DNA from: Mesorhizobium terrae
Lineage (GTDB): Bacteria; Pseudomonadota; Alphaproteobacteria; Rhizobiales; Rhizobiaceae
DNA: 64,000 nucleotides
NCBI RefSeq assembly: GCF_008727715.1
Contig: NZ_CP044218.1
Coordinates: 1,054,001-1,118,000, forward strand
Reading direction: 5' to 3'
The notes under the pieces were generated by a model. The model saw only the letters and a program-made list of their open reading frames with translations, had not been told where the DNA came from and did no database searches. Shown here piece after piece: positions 42,905 to 51,842 of the stretch. The position numbers and the translations under genes were made by a program. Within the stretch, counting starts at the first letter, position 1, and each line of letters opens with the position of its first letter.

Positions 42905-43456
42905 CTACTTCGTTGCTACCATCTTGTCGACGGCGGCGGTGAAGCCCTTCAACGGGACGGGGATGGTGACAGGTTTGCGCGTCACCGCTTCCATGCCGAT
43001 GCTCAGCGTCGTGCCGGATTTCAGCGTCTTCAGCAGGGCCGGCGCCAGCGGCACGGCCGCATAGGCGCCGTTCTGGTCGCTGGTCTGGATGGCGGCGGTC
43101 GCCTTTTCGCCTTCGTCGACCTGGTAGGAGACCCCTGACGGCAAGAACAGCCCATGCGGCAAGGCCAGCAGCAAGGTCAGTTCGCCCTTTTCCCCCTGCC
43201 GCCGCACCGTCAGCGTCAGCACGCGCTGGCCGGTCTTGGTTTCGGTCAAGTTCTGCGAAGCCTGGCACTCGAGATCAGTGCTCGAAACCCCGCTGGCGCA
43301 ATTGATCAACCAGGGCGCACCGTCGGCCGGCTTTGCCGCATCGAGCTTGGCCTCCTGGCCCATTGCCGGCATCGCCATGCCGAGCAGGACGAGGGCCGCG
43401 GCAACGCTCCGGCGCCCGCCGGACAGAAAACCGCGAATATTTTTCGACATTGTCAT
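42905..43456 (-). CDS. IalB-family secreted protein (invasion-associated locus B)
   Basis: A 183-residue protein with a signal peptide (SVAAALVLLGMAMPAMGQEA). The mature part has WLINCASGVSSTDLECQASQN, whose two Cys are the family's conserved pair, and ends in FTAAVDKMVATK. IalB-like proteins are periplasmic or surface proteins common in rhizobia and Bartonella, with roles in stress and host contact. The start is taken at 43456 because of the purine-rich GGGACGGG upstream; 43450 is also possible. Confidence 0.85.
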   Translation of the reverse strand: MTMSKNIRGFLSGGRRSVAAALVLLGMAMPAMGQEAKLDAAKPADGAPWLINCASGVSSTDLECQASQNLTETKTGQRVLTLTVRRQGEKGELTLLLALPHGLFLPSGVSYQVDEGEKATAAIQTSDQNGAYAAVPLAPALLKTLKSGTTLSIGMEAVTRKPVTIPVPLKGFTAAVDKMVATK

Positions 43457-43663
43457 CAACCCGTCCCTGGAAGTTTCGAGCGCGTTCTCTACACCAGCCG
43501 GGACCGCCAGCAAAGTGTAACCGGACGCAAACACGTATGCTCTACCCGGGCAAGCGCGGCAGTACTTCCAACTATTTTTGGGTGTATTTCAGCGGGAAGT
43601 TCGCTGGCGCGGTAAATTTGGCTAGACTTCCCGCGCCTGGGGTTCGGGTGGAATGGGTTCGGT

Positions 43664-43699
43664 CGCGCACGCCGTATCGTATCTCGACCGGCGTGCGCG
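43664..43699. terminator. Strong 11-bp hairpin between ialB and the M81 peptidase gene
   Basis: CGCGCACGCCG (43664-43674) pairs perfectly with CGGCGTGCGCG (43689-43699). It lies about 95 bp downstream of the M81 peptidase stop on the reverse strand. There is no T tract, so it could act as a rho-type or processing hairpin. The remainder of the 336-bp gap shows no gene. Confidence 0.4.
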
Positions 43700-43792
43700 G
43701 CCTGACCATTGTTGCAATCCGTCGACCTCGGCTCTTTGCCGGGCAGCGTCGCGGGGTGTTTGGCCGTCGCGACGTCGACCGTCCAGGCCAGC

Positions 43793-45277
43793 CTAGTTCT
43801 GCGCGTCTTTCCAAGGATCGCTGACGCGCGGCCAGATCGGCCGCACCAGTTTGGCGTAGTCGGTCGCCCTGGGGTCGCTCGGATAGGAGCTCGGCGCCGA
43901 CACATAGATGATCTCGGCGGCGATCGGTTCGAAGCCGGCGTAGAAATGGTTGGTCGACTTGATCAGCAGCACGTCCTTCGTCAGCGGATCGAGGCCCAAG
44001 TTGGAAAAGATATCCGGCTCGAAAGTCTGCGTGCGGTTGGTGTTGAGGATGACGTCGATCTCGGTGCCTTCCAGCCGCACCAGCGCTGCGGCGCCCAGCG
44101 TCACACGGCTCGGGCCGAAGCTCTGCCACCCTTCGTCGACGGCCTTGACCACGCGCACCTTGGCGTCGATCGGCTCGCCGGCGAGCGGGCCGGCCTTGCC
44201 GCCGAAGCGCAGGTCGATGACGGCACCCTCGCCCGCAGCGTGGCAAAAGGTGACGGCGAGCGGGTCCCAGATGGTGGCGACGCCGACATTCTTGAGCCCG
44301 CGCGCCAGCATCGCGCGCAGCAGCGACGTGCCGTCGCCGGCGACGCCGCCGCCGGGATTGTCCCAGACATCGGCGATGACCACCGGCTTTGCTCTCTCGG
44401 AAGCGCGCACGACAAGCGCGCGGTCGATGCCCGGATCCGCCGTCAGCATCGGCATGGCGAGCTGCCCGCGCAACGCGTAAAGCTCGCGTCCCAGCCGCTC
44501 GGCCAGCGCGTCGCCCTTCTTCTTGTCATTGTCGGTGACGACCATGACGCGCGCGCCCATCTCCGGCACGTCGGCGGCCATGAAGCCGTGGATGACGGAG
44601 ACCGACAGGATGCCGTCCTTGCCGTGCAGCGCCTTGATGCGATCGACGAAACCGCGCATCGGCTGGCGGCTGGTCGGCATCACCTCGATCATGCGGCAAT
44701 CGAAGGTGGAGATGACGGGCTTGATCTCGCCACGCGCGGCGGCGAGGCCGAGTTCGACGACATGTTCGCCGCGTTCATAGAAATCGGTGTGCGGGAATTC
44801 GAGGAAGGCGGCCAGGATGTTGGCCGCCGCCACCCGCTTCGGCGTCAGATGGCTGTGCGGGTCGAGCTCGGAAGCGACCACGACATCCGGCCCGACGATC
44901 TCGCGCACGCGCGCCAAGAGGTCGCCCTCGCAATCGTCATAGCCTTGCGCCACCATCGCGCCATGCAGGCCGAGGATGACGGCGTCGACGGGAAGCGCTG
45001 CGCGCAGCTGGTCGAGAATTTCGTCGCGCAGCGCTTCGAACGTCTGGCGCTGCACCAGCCCGCCGGGCTCGGCCCAAGTCGCCGTACCTTCGATCACGGT
45101 CAACCCTTCGGCAGCGGCGCGACGGCGCAACGCGACGATCGGCGAAGAGCACAAAGTCGGCGTTTCCGGATGCTCGCCCGGCCCGGCATAAAAGGCCATC
45201 TCGAAGGATGCCCGGTCGGTCGGCACGGGGGAGAAGGTGTTGGTTTCGGTCGCCAGCGAGGCGGTGAAGATACGCAT
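43793..45277 (-). CDS. M81-family metallopeptidase (MlrC-like)
   Basis: A 494-residue protein of the MlrC family, named after the enzyme that degrades linearised microcystin. The zinc-site residues are visible as Asp139 and His141 in ELDPHSHLTP and His163 in EFPHTDFYERG. The C-terminal half carries NPGGGVAGDGTSLLRAML. In rhizobia such proteins often accompany ABC transporters and RidA. It is the last gene of the reverse-strand arm of a catabolic locus, and its true substrate is likely a small amide or peptide-like compound taken up by that transporter. Confidence 0.87.
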   Translation of the reverse strand: MRIFTASLATETNTFSPVPTDRASFEMAFYAGPGEHPETPTLCSSPIVALRRRAAAEGLTVIEGTATWAEPGGLVQRQTFEALRDEILDQLRAALPVDAVILGLHGAMVAQGYDDCEGDLLARVREIVGPDVVVASELDPHSHLTPKRVAAANILAAFLEFPHTDFYERGEHVVELGLAAARGEIKPVISTFDCRMIEVMPTSRQPMRGFVDRIKALHGKDGILSVSVIHGFMAADVPEMGARVMVVTDNDKKKGDALAERLGRELYALRGQLAMPMLTADPGIDRALVVRASERAKPVVIADVWDNPGGGVAGDGTSLLRAMLARGLKNVGVATIWDPLAVTFCHAAGEGAVIDLRFGGKAGPLAGEPIDAKVRVVKAVDEGWQSFGPSRVTLGAAALVRLEGTEIDVILNTNRTQTFEPDIFSNLGLDPLTKDVLLIKSTNHFYAGFEPIAAEIIYVSAPSSYPSDPRATDYAKLVRPIWPRVSDPWKDAQN

Positions 45278-45349
45278 GGGGTACTCTATCAGCTTGGGAG
45301 TTGTGCCCCTCCGCCGCTTGGGCGGAGAAGCTAGCGCAAGTGCCGGTCT

Positions 45350-45721
45350 TTATTTCACCGGCGCGTAGGCAACGGCCTCGATCTCGACCTTGATGTCGAT
45401 CATCAACCGCGATTCCACCGTGGTGCGGGCCGGTGGCTCCTTGGCGAAGACGGAGCCATAAACCTTGTTCATGCCGCCGAAGTCGCGGGCGTCCTCGATC
45501 CAAACGGTGGTTTTCACCACATCGTCCATGGTGGCGCCGGCCAGCGCCAGCGCCGCCTTGACGTTTTCCAGCACCTGCCGGGTCTGCGGCTCGATACCGC
45601 CATCGACCACCGTGCCATCGGCGCGCACCGGCACCTGACCCGAGACGAAAACGAAGTCGCCGGCCCTGACCGCCGGCGAAAGCGGCACATGCGAGGACCC
45701 GAAAACCTGCTTGCGTGACAT
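45350..45721 (-). CDS. RidA-family enamine/imine deaminase
   Basis: A 123-residue protein of the YjgF/RidA/UK114 family. The active-site Arg99 lies in EPPARTTVESRL and the family Glu residues in KVEIEAVAY. RidA hydrolyses reactive enamines such as 2-aminoacrylate made by PLP-dependent dehydratases. A D-serine-dehydratase-like gene is in the same locus at 53.3 kb, which offers a direct rationale. It starts 17 bp after the permease gene. Confidence 0.88.
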   Translation of the reverse strand: MSRKQVFGSSHVPLSPAVRAGDFVFVSGQVPVRADGTVVDGGIEPQTRQVLENVKAALALAGATMDDVVKTTVWIEDARDFGGMNKVYGSVFAKEPPARTTVESRLMIDIKVEIEAVAYAPVK

Positions 45722-45738
45722 GTCTCAAATTTCTCCTG

Positions 45739-46566
45739 TTATTTGACCGCGCCGATGGCGAGGCCGCGAACGAGATAGCGCTGCAGCCAGGCAAACATCA
45801 CCGCCACCGGCAGCGTGGCAAGCAAGGCCGCGGCCATCACATGATGCCATTCGATGGTGTAGCGGCCGGCAACCAGCGCGAACACCTGAATGGGCAGCGT
45901 GTAGTTCTCCTGACTGCGCAGGATCGTCAATGCCACGATGAACTCATTCCAGGCGTTGATGAAGGTAAAGATGGCGGTGACGGCGATGGCCGGCAGGCAA
46001 AGCGGCAGGAACACCTTGCGCAGGGTGAGCCAGCGGCTGGCCCCTTCCATCCAGGCCGCTTCCTCTAGATCGCGCGGGATGGTGTCGAAATAGCTCTGCA
46101 ACATCCACACGGTGAAGGCGACGTTGAAGGCCATGTAGACGACGCCAACGGCCGTCGTGCTCTCGATCAGCCCCCAGGCGGCGATCAGCCGGAACAGGCC
46201 GAGCACCAGCACGATGGACGAGATCATCTGCGAGACCAGCAGGAACTGCCGCATCAGCCCGTAGCCGGCGAAACGGAAGCGCGACATGGCATAGGCAGCG
46301 GGAATGGAAATCAGGATGGCGCCGACGGTGGCCAGGATCGAAACGTAGAGCGAATTGATGAGCGCCCGGCCGAAACCGGTCGCCACCCACATGTCGGCGA
46401 AGTTCGACCAGCGGAATTCGCTCGGCCACCAGGTCGGAGACAAAACCTCGGTGCGCGGCTTCACCGCCGTCAGGAACATCACCGCGAAGGGAAACAGCGT
46501 GACGACGATCAACGGCGCCAGCAAAAGCCAGGCGATTATGGAACGGACGAGTTTGCTCTTTTTCAT
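45739..46566 (-). CDS. ABC sugar transporter permease (MalG-like)
   Basis: A 275-residue permease with six helices. The coupling motif [20 protein letters not shown] (EAA loop) is complete and [13 protein letters not shown] lies toward the C-terminus, as in carbohydrate CUT1 permeases. Its start overlaps the stop of the other permease by 4 bases. It forms the transport channel with that partner. Confidence 0.9.
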   Translation of the reverse strand: MKKSKLVRSIIAWLLLAPLIVVTLFPFAVMFLTAVKPRTEVLSPTWWPSEFRWSNFADMWVATGFGRALINSLYVSILATVGAILISIPAAYAMSRFRFAGYGLMRQFLLVSQMISSIVLVLGLFRLIAAWGLIESTTAVGVVYMAFNVAFTVWMLQSYFDTIPRDLEEAAWMEGASRWLTLRKVFLPLCLPAIAVTAIFTFINAWNEFIVALTILRSQENYTLPIQVFALVAGRYTIEWHHVMAAALLATLPVAVMFAWLQRYLVRGLAIGAVK

Positions 46567-47432
46567 GCCTGCCGCTCCCGCATGGCCAGCCGCACATAGA
46601 TCATGGTGAAGATGAGCAATATGGCGAACATCACCAGCGAGACGGCGGAGGCCTCGCCGAGTTTGCCGACGCGGAAGGCCAGCTTGTAGAGATAGGTGAC
46701 CAGGATGTCGGTGGAATTGGCGGGCCCGCCCTGCGTCATCACCCAGATGATCGGGAAGGAATTGAAGACGTAGATCATGTTCAGCACGATGGCGATGTTG
46801 ATGAACGGCTTCAGCAGCGGCAGCGTGATGGTGCGGAATTGCTGCCAGGGGGACGCCCCTTCGAGCGCGGCCGCCTCATAGAGATCGTCGGGGATCGAGG
46901 ACAGACCGCCGAGGAAGATGGTGACCGTGAACGGCACCGTCACCAGGATACCGATCAGCACCTGCATCGGGAAGGCGGTGCCGGCGCTGGCCAGCCACTG
47001 GATGTTCTGGTCGATGATGCCGAGCCCGATCAGGGCCGAATTCAACATGCCGCTTTCGCCGTTCAGCGCCCAGCGCCAGACCACGGCGGTCATGGTCAGC
47101 GAGACCGCCCAGGGCAGCATGATGATGATGCGGGCGAGACCGCGGCCGTAGAAGTCGGAATTCAGGATCATCGCTACGGGGACCGACAGGATCAGCGCGC
47201 CGGCGACGACCGAAAGCGTCCACAGGCCGGTGCGCCACAGTGCGGCCATGAAGTCGGGATCGCCCGCAAGGGCTGCGAAATTGGCAAAGCCGATGAAGTC
47301 ACGCAGCTGGCCAAAACGACTGACATCGTGGGTCGATATCTGGATCAGGTCGTAGACCGGCCAGAAGATGACCACCGCAGCCAGAAACAGGCTGGGCAAG
47401 GTGAGCAGATAGGGCAGCGCGCGATTGTGCAT
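46563..47432 (-). CDS. ABC sugar transporter permease (MalF-like)
   Basis: A 289-residue permease with about six helices. The EAA loop reads [20 protein letters not shown] and the N-terminal helix has [18 protein letters not shown]. It follows the binding-protein gene after a 284-bp gap filled by a long imperfect palindrome and is coupled to the MalG-like gene. Confidence 0.9.
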   Translation of the reverse strand: MHNRALPYLLTLPSLFLAAVVIFWPVYDLIQISTHDVSRFGQLRDFIGFANFAALAGDPDFMAALWRTGLWTLSVVAGALILSVPVAMILNSDFYGRGLARIIIMLPWAVSLTMTAVVWRWALNGESGMLNSALIGLGIIDQNIQWLASAGTAFPMQVLIGILVTVPFTVTIFLGGLSSIPDDLYEAAALEGASPWQQFRTITLPLLKPFINIAIVLNMIYVFNSFPIIWVMTQGGPANSTDILVTYLYKLAFRVGKLGEASAVSLVMFAILLIFTMIYVRLAMRERQA

Positions 47433-47459
47433 GCGAAAATCTGTCTAATCCGGTTGGGG

Positions 47460-47637
47460 CCTCGCCCGATCCCGCTTCACGAAGCCGCTTCCGTCCTGCG
47501 GAAGCGACCGCCCAACGATCAGGTCCACCTGGGCGACGACCTCGAAGGGAGGCAACGAGACCGGCGCCGCGGTGGACCTGACCGGTTCCCTCTTCTGATG
47601 CGGAAGGATGCCGGACGAAGCGGAGATCGGGCGAGAG
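47460..47637. repeat. 178-bp imperfect palindrome between binding-protein and permease genes
   Basis: The ends CTCGCCCGATC and GATCGGGCGAG are perfect inverse copies, followed inward by CGCTTC/GAAGCG. A middle pair CAGGTCCACC and GGTGGACCTG and a local hairpin CGCTTCCG-TCCTG-CGGAAGCG lie between. The rest of 47433-47716 contains no gene. Such a structure between binding-protein and permease genes may cause differential expression by partial termination or RNA protection. Confidence 0.6.
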
Positions 47638-47716
47638 AAGGCGCGGCGGCCTGGTTGGTGCCGCATTCTTCGCCGTGCCGTGGCACGCCCGGCGAAACCG
47701 GGCGCGCCGTCGGCTG

Positions 47717-48946
47717 CTACTTCTTCAGCACGCCGTTTGCCTTGGCGGCGGCGTCCTTCAGCGTCGCCTCCGGCTCACCCTGGCCGAGATAGATCTTCTG
47801 CACAGCGTCGCTGGTGATCTGCGCGATCTCCTCCCAACCCGGGATGACCGGAGCGAAGCGGGCTTCGGGCAGCAGTGCTGTAAAGGCGGCAAGACCGGCA
47901 TTGTCGACATAATACGGCATCTTGGCCTCTTCCTTGTTCACCGGCAGGAAGCCTTCGTTCTGAGTGAACTTGGCGCGCTGCTTTGTGGTGAACAGGAAGT
48001 CGAGCAGTTTCCAGGCCTCATCCTTGTTCTTGGAATTCTTGAACATGATGATGGAGTCGGTGACGCCGTAGGTGCCGCGCGCGCCTGTCGGACCGGCCGG
48101 GATGGCGGCAACGCCGTATTTCAGGTTCGGCGCCTCGTCCTTGAGCTGGTTCATCATGAAGGGCGCGGTGACCATCATGCCGACCTTGCCCTGCTTGAAC
48201 AGGGCCATGACGTCCTCGCGGTTCATCGAGGTGACACCGGGCTGGGTCAGTCCTTCGTCGATCATCGACTTGTAGAGTTTGGCCGCCTCAAGCGCTCCGG
48301 GCGTGCTCAGGCCGGAAGTGCCATCCTTGTTGAGGATTTCGGTGCCGAACGACCACATCGCGTAATAATAATAGACGTCGGTCTCGATCTCTTTGCCCTG
48401 GATGCCGTAACCGAAGGCGCCGTTGGCCTTGATCTTGCGGGCGTCCTCCTGAAGCTCGGTCCAGGTCGCTGGCGGGTTCTTGATGCCGGCTTTGTCGAAC
48501 AGGTCCTTGTTGTAATAGAGCGCGCGCGCCGAAGCGGCGATCGGCAGACCGTAGGTCTTGCCTTCCATGATCGAGGGCGACAGGAAGGTCTCGATGAAGC
48601 GGCCCTTGAAATCCGGCGTCACATAGCTGTCGAGCGGTTCGGCGACGCCCTGCTGGACGAAGTCGATCAGCCAGCGCGTGCCGATGATCGAGAGATCCGC
48701 ATTGGTGCCGGCGGCAATGTCGGTGGTCAGCTTCTGCAGCAACACGTCCCACGGAACTATTTCGAACTTCAGTGTCGTGCCGGGATTGGCCGCCTCGAAT
48801 TCCTTCTTGACCTCTTCGAAATAAGGGCCGGTCTTGGAGCTGTATTCGGCGACGGTCACCCGCACTTCGCCCGCTTCCGCCTGTGCGGCCACCGCCAGCA
48901 TGCTCAACCCGGCCAGGAGGCCGGCAGTCCATCGTGCCAGTTTCAT
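47717..48946 (-). CDS. Sugar ABC transporter substrate-binding protein
   Basis: A 409-residue periplasmic binding protein. The signal peptide ends in AVAAQAEAGE, and the body follows the MalE/UgpB-like plan (VKKEFEAANPGTTLKFEIVP, ALYYNKDLFDKAGI, PATWTEL). It is the first gene of the reverse arm of the locus, divergent from the SDR/ATPase/RpiR arm. The 180-bp AT-rich gap between the arms (48947-49126) must hold both promoters and probably the RpiR operator. Start 48946 gives the signal peptide. Confidence 0.9.
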   Translation of the reverse strand: MKLARWTAGLLAGLSMLAVAAQAEAGEVRVTVAEYSSKTGPYFEEVKKEFEAANPGTTLKFEIVPWDVLLQKLTTDIAAGTNADLSIIGTRWLIDFVQQGVAEPLDSYVTPDFKGRFIETFLSPSIMEGKTYGLPIAASARALYYNKDLFDKAGIKNPPATWTELQEDARKIKANGAFGYGIQGKEIETDVYYYYAMWSFGTEILNKDGTSGLSTPGALEAAKLYKSMIDEGLTQPGVTSMNREDVMALFKQGKVGMMVTAPFMMNQLKDEAPNLKYGVAAIPAGPTGARGTYGVTDSIIMFKNSKNKDEAWKLLDFLFTTKQRAKFTQNEGFLPVNKEEAKMPYYVDNAGLAAFTALLPEARFAPVIPGWEEIAQITSDAVQKIYLGQGEPEATLKDAAAKANGVLKK

Positions 48947-49126
48947 AAAATCTCTCCCATTGTCTTTGCGGGCCGGCGGCCCGAGTCGCAACATGCGGTT
49001 TTGCCTTCATGTTACTTTCCTACATTATCGTGCAAAATCCACCTTTCAAGCAGATTTTTCTGTTGCTTAATTACATTTTTGCGCCTAGCCGTGAAAAGGT
49101 CCAGCCAGGGGGAGAGAGCACGGGCG

Positions 49127-49894
49127 ATGTCCGACAAAGAGTTCCAGGGCAAGACCGTGGTGATCACCGGCGCGGGCGGCGGCCTGGGCTCGGCGCTGGT
49201 CGCGTTGCTTGCTGAGCGCGGCGCACGTGTGGTCGGCTGCGACCAGTCCATGGAGGCGCTGAGCAATCCGGCGATCGCCTCGCGCCATGTCTTCGACCTG
49301 ACGGATCGCGCCGCGCTGGAGACGGCCGCGGCTAACCTTGTCGAACGCGATGGCGTGCCCGACATCCTCGTCAACAACGCCGGCTGGACCCGCGCCGAGA
49401 CGCTTGTCGCGCTCAACGCGGCAAGCATCGAGCGCGAACTCGACCTCAACCTGACCGGCGTGATGACCTTCGCCGACCCGCTGACCAAGGCAATGGCGAA
49501 ACGCGGCGGCGGCAGCGTCGTCTTCGTGTCCTCGGTCAACGCCATCGCGCATTTCGGCAATCCGGCATATGCCGCCGCCAAGGCCGGCATCAACGCCTAT
49601 GCCAAGGCACTTGCCGTCGAGCTTGGTCGCAGCGGCGTGCGCGCCAATGTCGTGTGCCCCGGCTCGATCCGCACCGCCGCCTGGGATCACCGGCTGGAGA
49701 AAAACCCCGACATTCTCGGCAAACTGAAGCGGCTCTATCCGCTCGGGCGCATCGTCAATGCGAAGGAAGTGGCGGAAGCCGTCGCCTTCCTCGCTTCAGA
49801 GCGCGCCTCGGGCATCACCGGCGTCGTCATGCCTGTCGATGCCGGTTTGACGGCGGGCTATCTGCCATTCATCGACGACATTCTGGGAGGTTAG
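49127..49894 (+). CDS. Short-chain dehydrogenase/reductase
   Basis: A 255-residue SDR. The NAD(P)-binding motif TGAGGGLG is at 14-21, NNAGW follows, the catalytic Ser is in VFVSSVNA and Tyr-x-x-x-Lys in AYAAAKAG, and the C-terminal PVDAGLTAGY closes the barrel-like fold. It is the first gene of the forward arm, 6 bp before the ATPase gene. It may oxidise the sugar or alcohol released inside the cell. Confidence 0.9.
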   Translation: MSDKEFQGKTVVITGAGGGLGSALVALLAERGARVVGCDQSMEALSNPAIASRHVFDLTDRAALETAAANLVERDGVPDILVNNAGWTRAETLVALNAASIERELDLNLTGVMTFADPLTKAMAKRGGGSVVFVSSVNAIAHFGNPAYAAAKAGINAYAKALAVELGRSGVRANVVCPGSIRTAAWDHRLEKNPDILGKLKRLYPLGRIVNAKEVAEAVAFLASERASGITGVVMPVDAGLTAGYLPFIDDILGG

Positions 49895-49900
49895 CCAGAC

Positions 49901-50962
49901 ATGACCGACGTCTCGTTCCGCAACCTGTCAAAGTCCTTCGGGCATCACAAAATTCTGGAGGACATCAATCTCGAGATCGCCAGTGGCGAGTTCGTCGTGC
50001 TGGTCGGCCCATCGGGCTGCGGCAAGTCAACGCTTTTGCGCATGCTGGCCGGACTGGAGACGATCAATGCCGGCGACCTGCTGGTCGGCGGCGTGCGGTC
50101 CAACAACCTGCCGCCGCAGAAGCGCAACATCGCCATGGTGTTCCAGTCCTATGCGCTGTTCCCGCATCTGAAAGCGGCGGAGAACATCGGCTTCGGCCCC
50201 AAGATCCGCGGCGAGAGCGGGCCGGTGGTCGAGGAGAAGGTCAAGAAAGCGTCCGGCATCCTCAACCTGTTCTCCTATCTCGACCGCTATCCACGCCAGC
50301 TTTCAGGTGGCCAGCGCCAGCGTGTCGCCATGGGTCGCGCCATCGTGCGCGAACCTTCAGTCTTCCTGTTCGACGAGCCGCTCTCCAATCTCGACGCGCA
50401 ACTGCGCGTGCAGATGCGCACCGAGATCAAGGCGCTGCACCAGCGGCTCAAATCCACCATCGTCTATGTCACGCACGACCAGATCGAGGCGATGACCATG
50501 GCCGACCGCATCGTGGTAATGGACAAGGGCCGTATCCAACAGGTAGGCAGGCCGCTCGACCTCTATGACAAGCCGGCAAACAAGTTCGTCGCCTCCTTCA
50601 TCGGCTCGCCATCGATGAGCTTCGTTTCCGGGGCGCTGAAAGCGGCATCGGACGGCGGTTGGTTCGAGCCTGCGGGCGGCGGCCGGCTGAAGCTTGCCGG
50701 CAGCGCAGCCGCTGGCGGCACCATAGAGGCCGGCATTCGGCCCGAGCATTTTATCGCCGGCGGCGATGGCGCCATCACCATTCGTGTCGACGTCGTCGAA
50801 CCGACCGGCTCCGAGACCCATGTCTATGGCGCCATCGGCAGCGACCCGGTGCGCGCGGTGTTCCGCGACCGCATCGCAGTGAAGCCCGGCGACCAGCTTC
50901 CGGTCAGCGTCGCCCCCCGAAACATCCATCTTTTCGACACGGCAACGGGCCTGCCGCTGTGA
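49901..50962 (+). CDS. Sugar ABC transporter ATPase (UgpC/MsmK-like)
   Basis: A 353-residue ATPase. Walker A GPSGCGKST ends at residue 44, the signature is LSGGQRQRV, Walker B is FLFDEPLSNLD and the switch His is in YVTHDQIEA. A C-terminal OB-like TOBE domain (about 235-353) is typical for sugar importers. It completes the transporter whose permeases and binding protein are on the reverse arm. Its stop overlaps the regulator's GTG start. Confidence 0.92.
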   Translation: MTDVSFRNLSKSFGHHKILEDINLEIASGEFVVLVGPSGCGKSTLLRMLAGLETINAGDLLVGGVRSNNLPPQKRNIAMVFQSYALFPHLKAAENIGFGPKIRGESGPVVEEKVKKASGILNLFSYLDRYPRQLSGGQRQRVAMGRAIVREPSVFLFDEPLSNLDAQLRVQMRTEIKALHQRLKSTIVYVTHDQIEAMTMADRIVVMDKGRIQQVGRPLDLYDKPANKFVASFIGSPSMSFVSGALKAASDGGWFEPAGGGRLKLAGSAAAGGTIEAGIRPEHFIAGGDGAITIRVDVVEPTGSETHVYGAIGSDPVRAVFRDRIAVKPGDQLPVSVAPRNIHLFDTATGLPL

Positions 50963-51840
50963 AAAGCCCGGCGGACATCATCACCCGCCTGCAAATGATG
51001 GCGCAGGACGGCACCAAGTCGGATCGCCGGCTGGCCAGCATGGTGCTGTCCGAACCCGATTTCGTCTCCAAGGCGGCAATCTCCGAGATCGCCGCGCGGG
51101 CCGCCATCAGCGAACCGACGGTGACGCGCTTCTGCCGCAGCCTCGGCTGCGAAGGCCTGCGCGATTTCAAGTTCTACCTTGCCCAGGCCATCGCCATCGG
51201 CGGCCAGTATCTGTCGGCCGAGCCGCCCGGCAGCGACGTGCGCGAGCAGCGCATCGCGGCCGCCATCACCGAATCCGCCATCGCCGCCATCCAGCGCGCC
51301 ACCGGCAGCCTCGCCATGCCGAAGCTGATCGAGATCGCCGAGCGCATAGCCGTTTCCGGCAATATTCTGTGCGTCGGCTCCGGCGGTATCTCCTCGATGA
51401 TGGCGACGGAAATGCAGAACAGGCTGTTCCGGCTCGGCCTGTCGGCGCTCGCCCAGGTCGACGGACAGTTGCAGCGCATGTATGCGTCTGTGGCGACGCC
51501 CGAAACCACGGTGGTCGCCTTCTCGGTGTCGGGCTATGCGCGCTCGACGGTCGAGGCCGTGCAGGTGGCCCGCCAGTACGGCGCCGTCACCGTGGCCGTC
51601 ACGCCGCCGGAGTCCGCGCTCGCCAAGGCGGCCGAAACGGTGATCCCGTTCCAGGCGGTCGAGGACGGCAACATCTACAAGCCGACCTCGTCGCGCTACG
51701 CGCTGCTGGCCATCCTCGACATCATCGCCACGGCAACCGCCGAAGCGCGGGGATCGAAGGCATTGGAAAATCTGCGCCGGATCAAGCAAAGCGTGAACAC
51801 GCTGAAGGTGGCCGATCCGCGCCTGCCGCTCGGAGATTGA
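50959..51840 (+). CDS. RpiR/MurR-family transcriptional regulator
   Basis: A 293-residue regulator. The N-terminal HTH (about 20-75) has FVSKAAISEIAARAAISEP and TVTRFCRSLGCEGLRDFK. The SIS sugar-phosphate-binding domain (about 110-270) contains CVGSGGISSMMA and VVAFSVSGYARSTVEAV. The ligand is expected to be a phosphorylated or free sugar from this locus. The start GTG at 50959 overlaps the ATPase stop (GTGA). It probably controls both arms from the 48.95-49.13 kb gap. Confidence 0.9.
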   Translation: MKSPADIITRLQMMAQDGTKSDRRLASMVLSEPDFVSKAAISEIAARAAISEPTVTRFCRSLGCEGLRDFKFYLAQAIAIGGQYLSAEPPGSDVREQRIAAAITESAIAAIQRATGSLAMPKLIEIAERIAVSGNILCVGSGGISSMMATEMQNRLFRLGLSALAQVDGQLQRMYASVATPETTVVAFSVSGYARSTVEAVQVARQYGAVTVAVTPPESALAKAAETVIPFQAVEDGNIYKPTSSRYALLAILDIIATATAEARGSKALENLRRIKQSVNTLKVADPRLPLGD

Positions 51841-51842
51841 CC

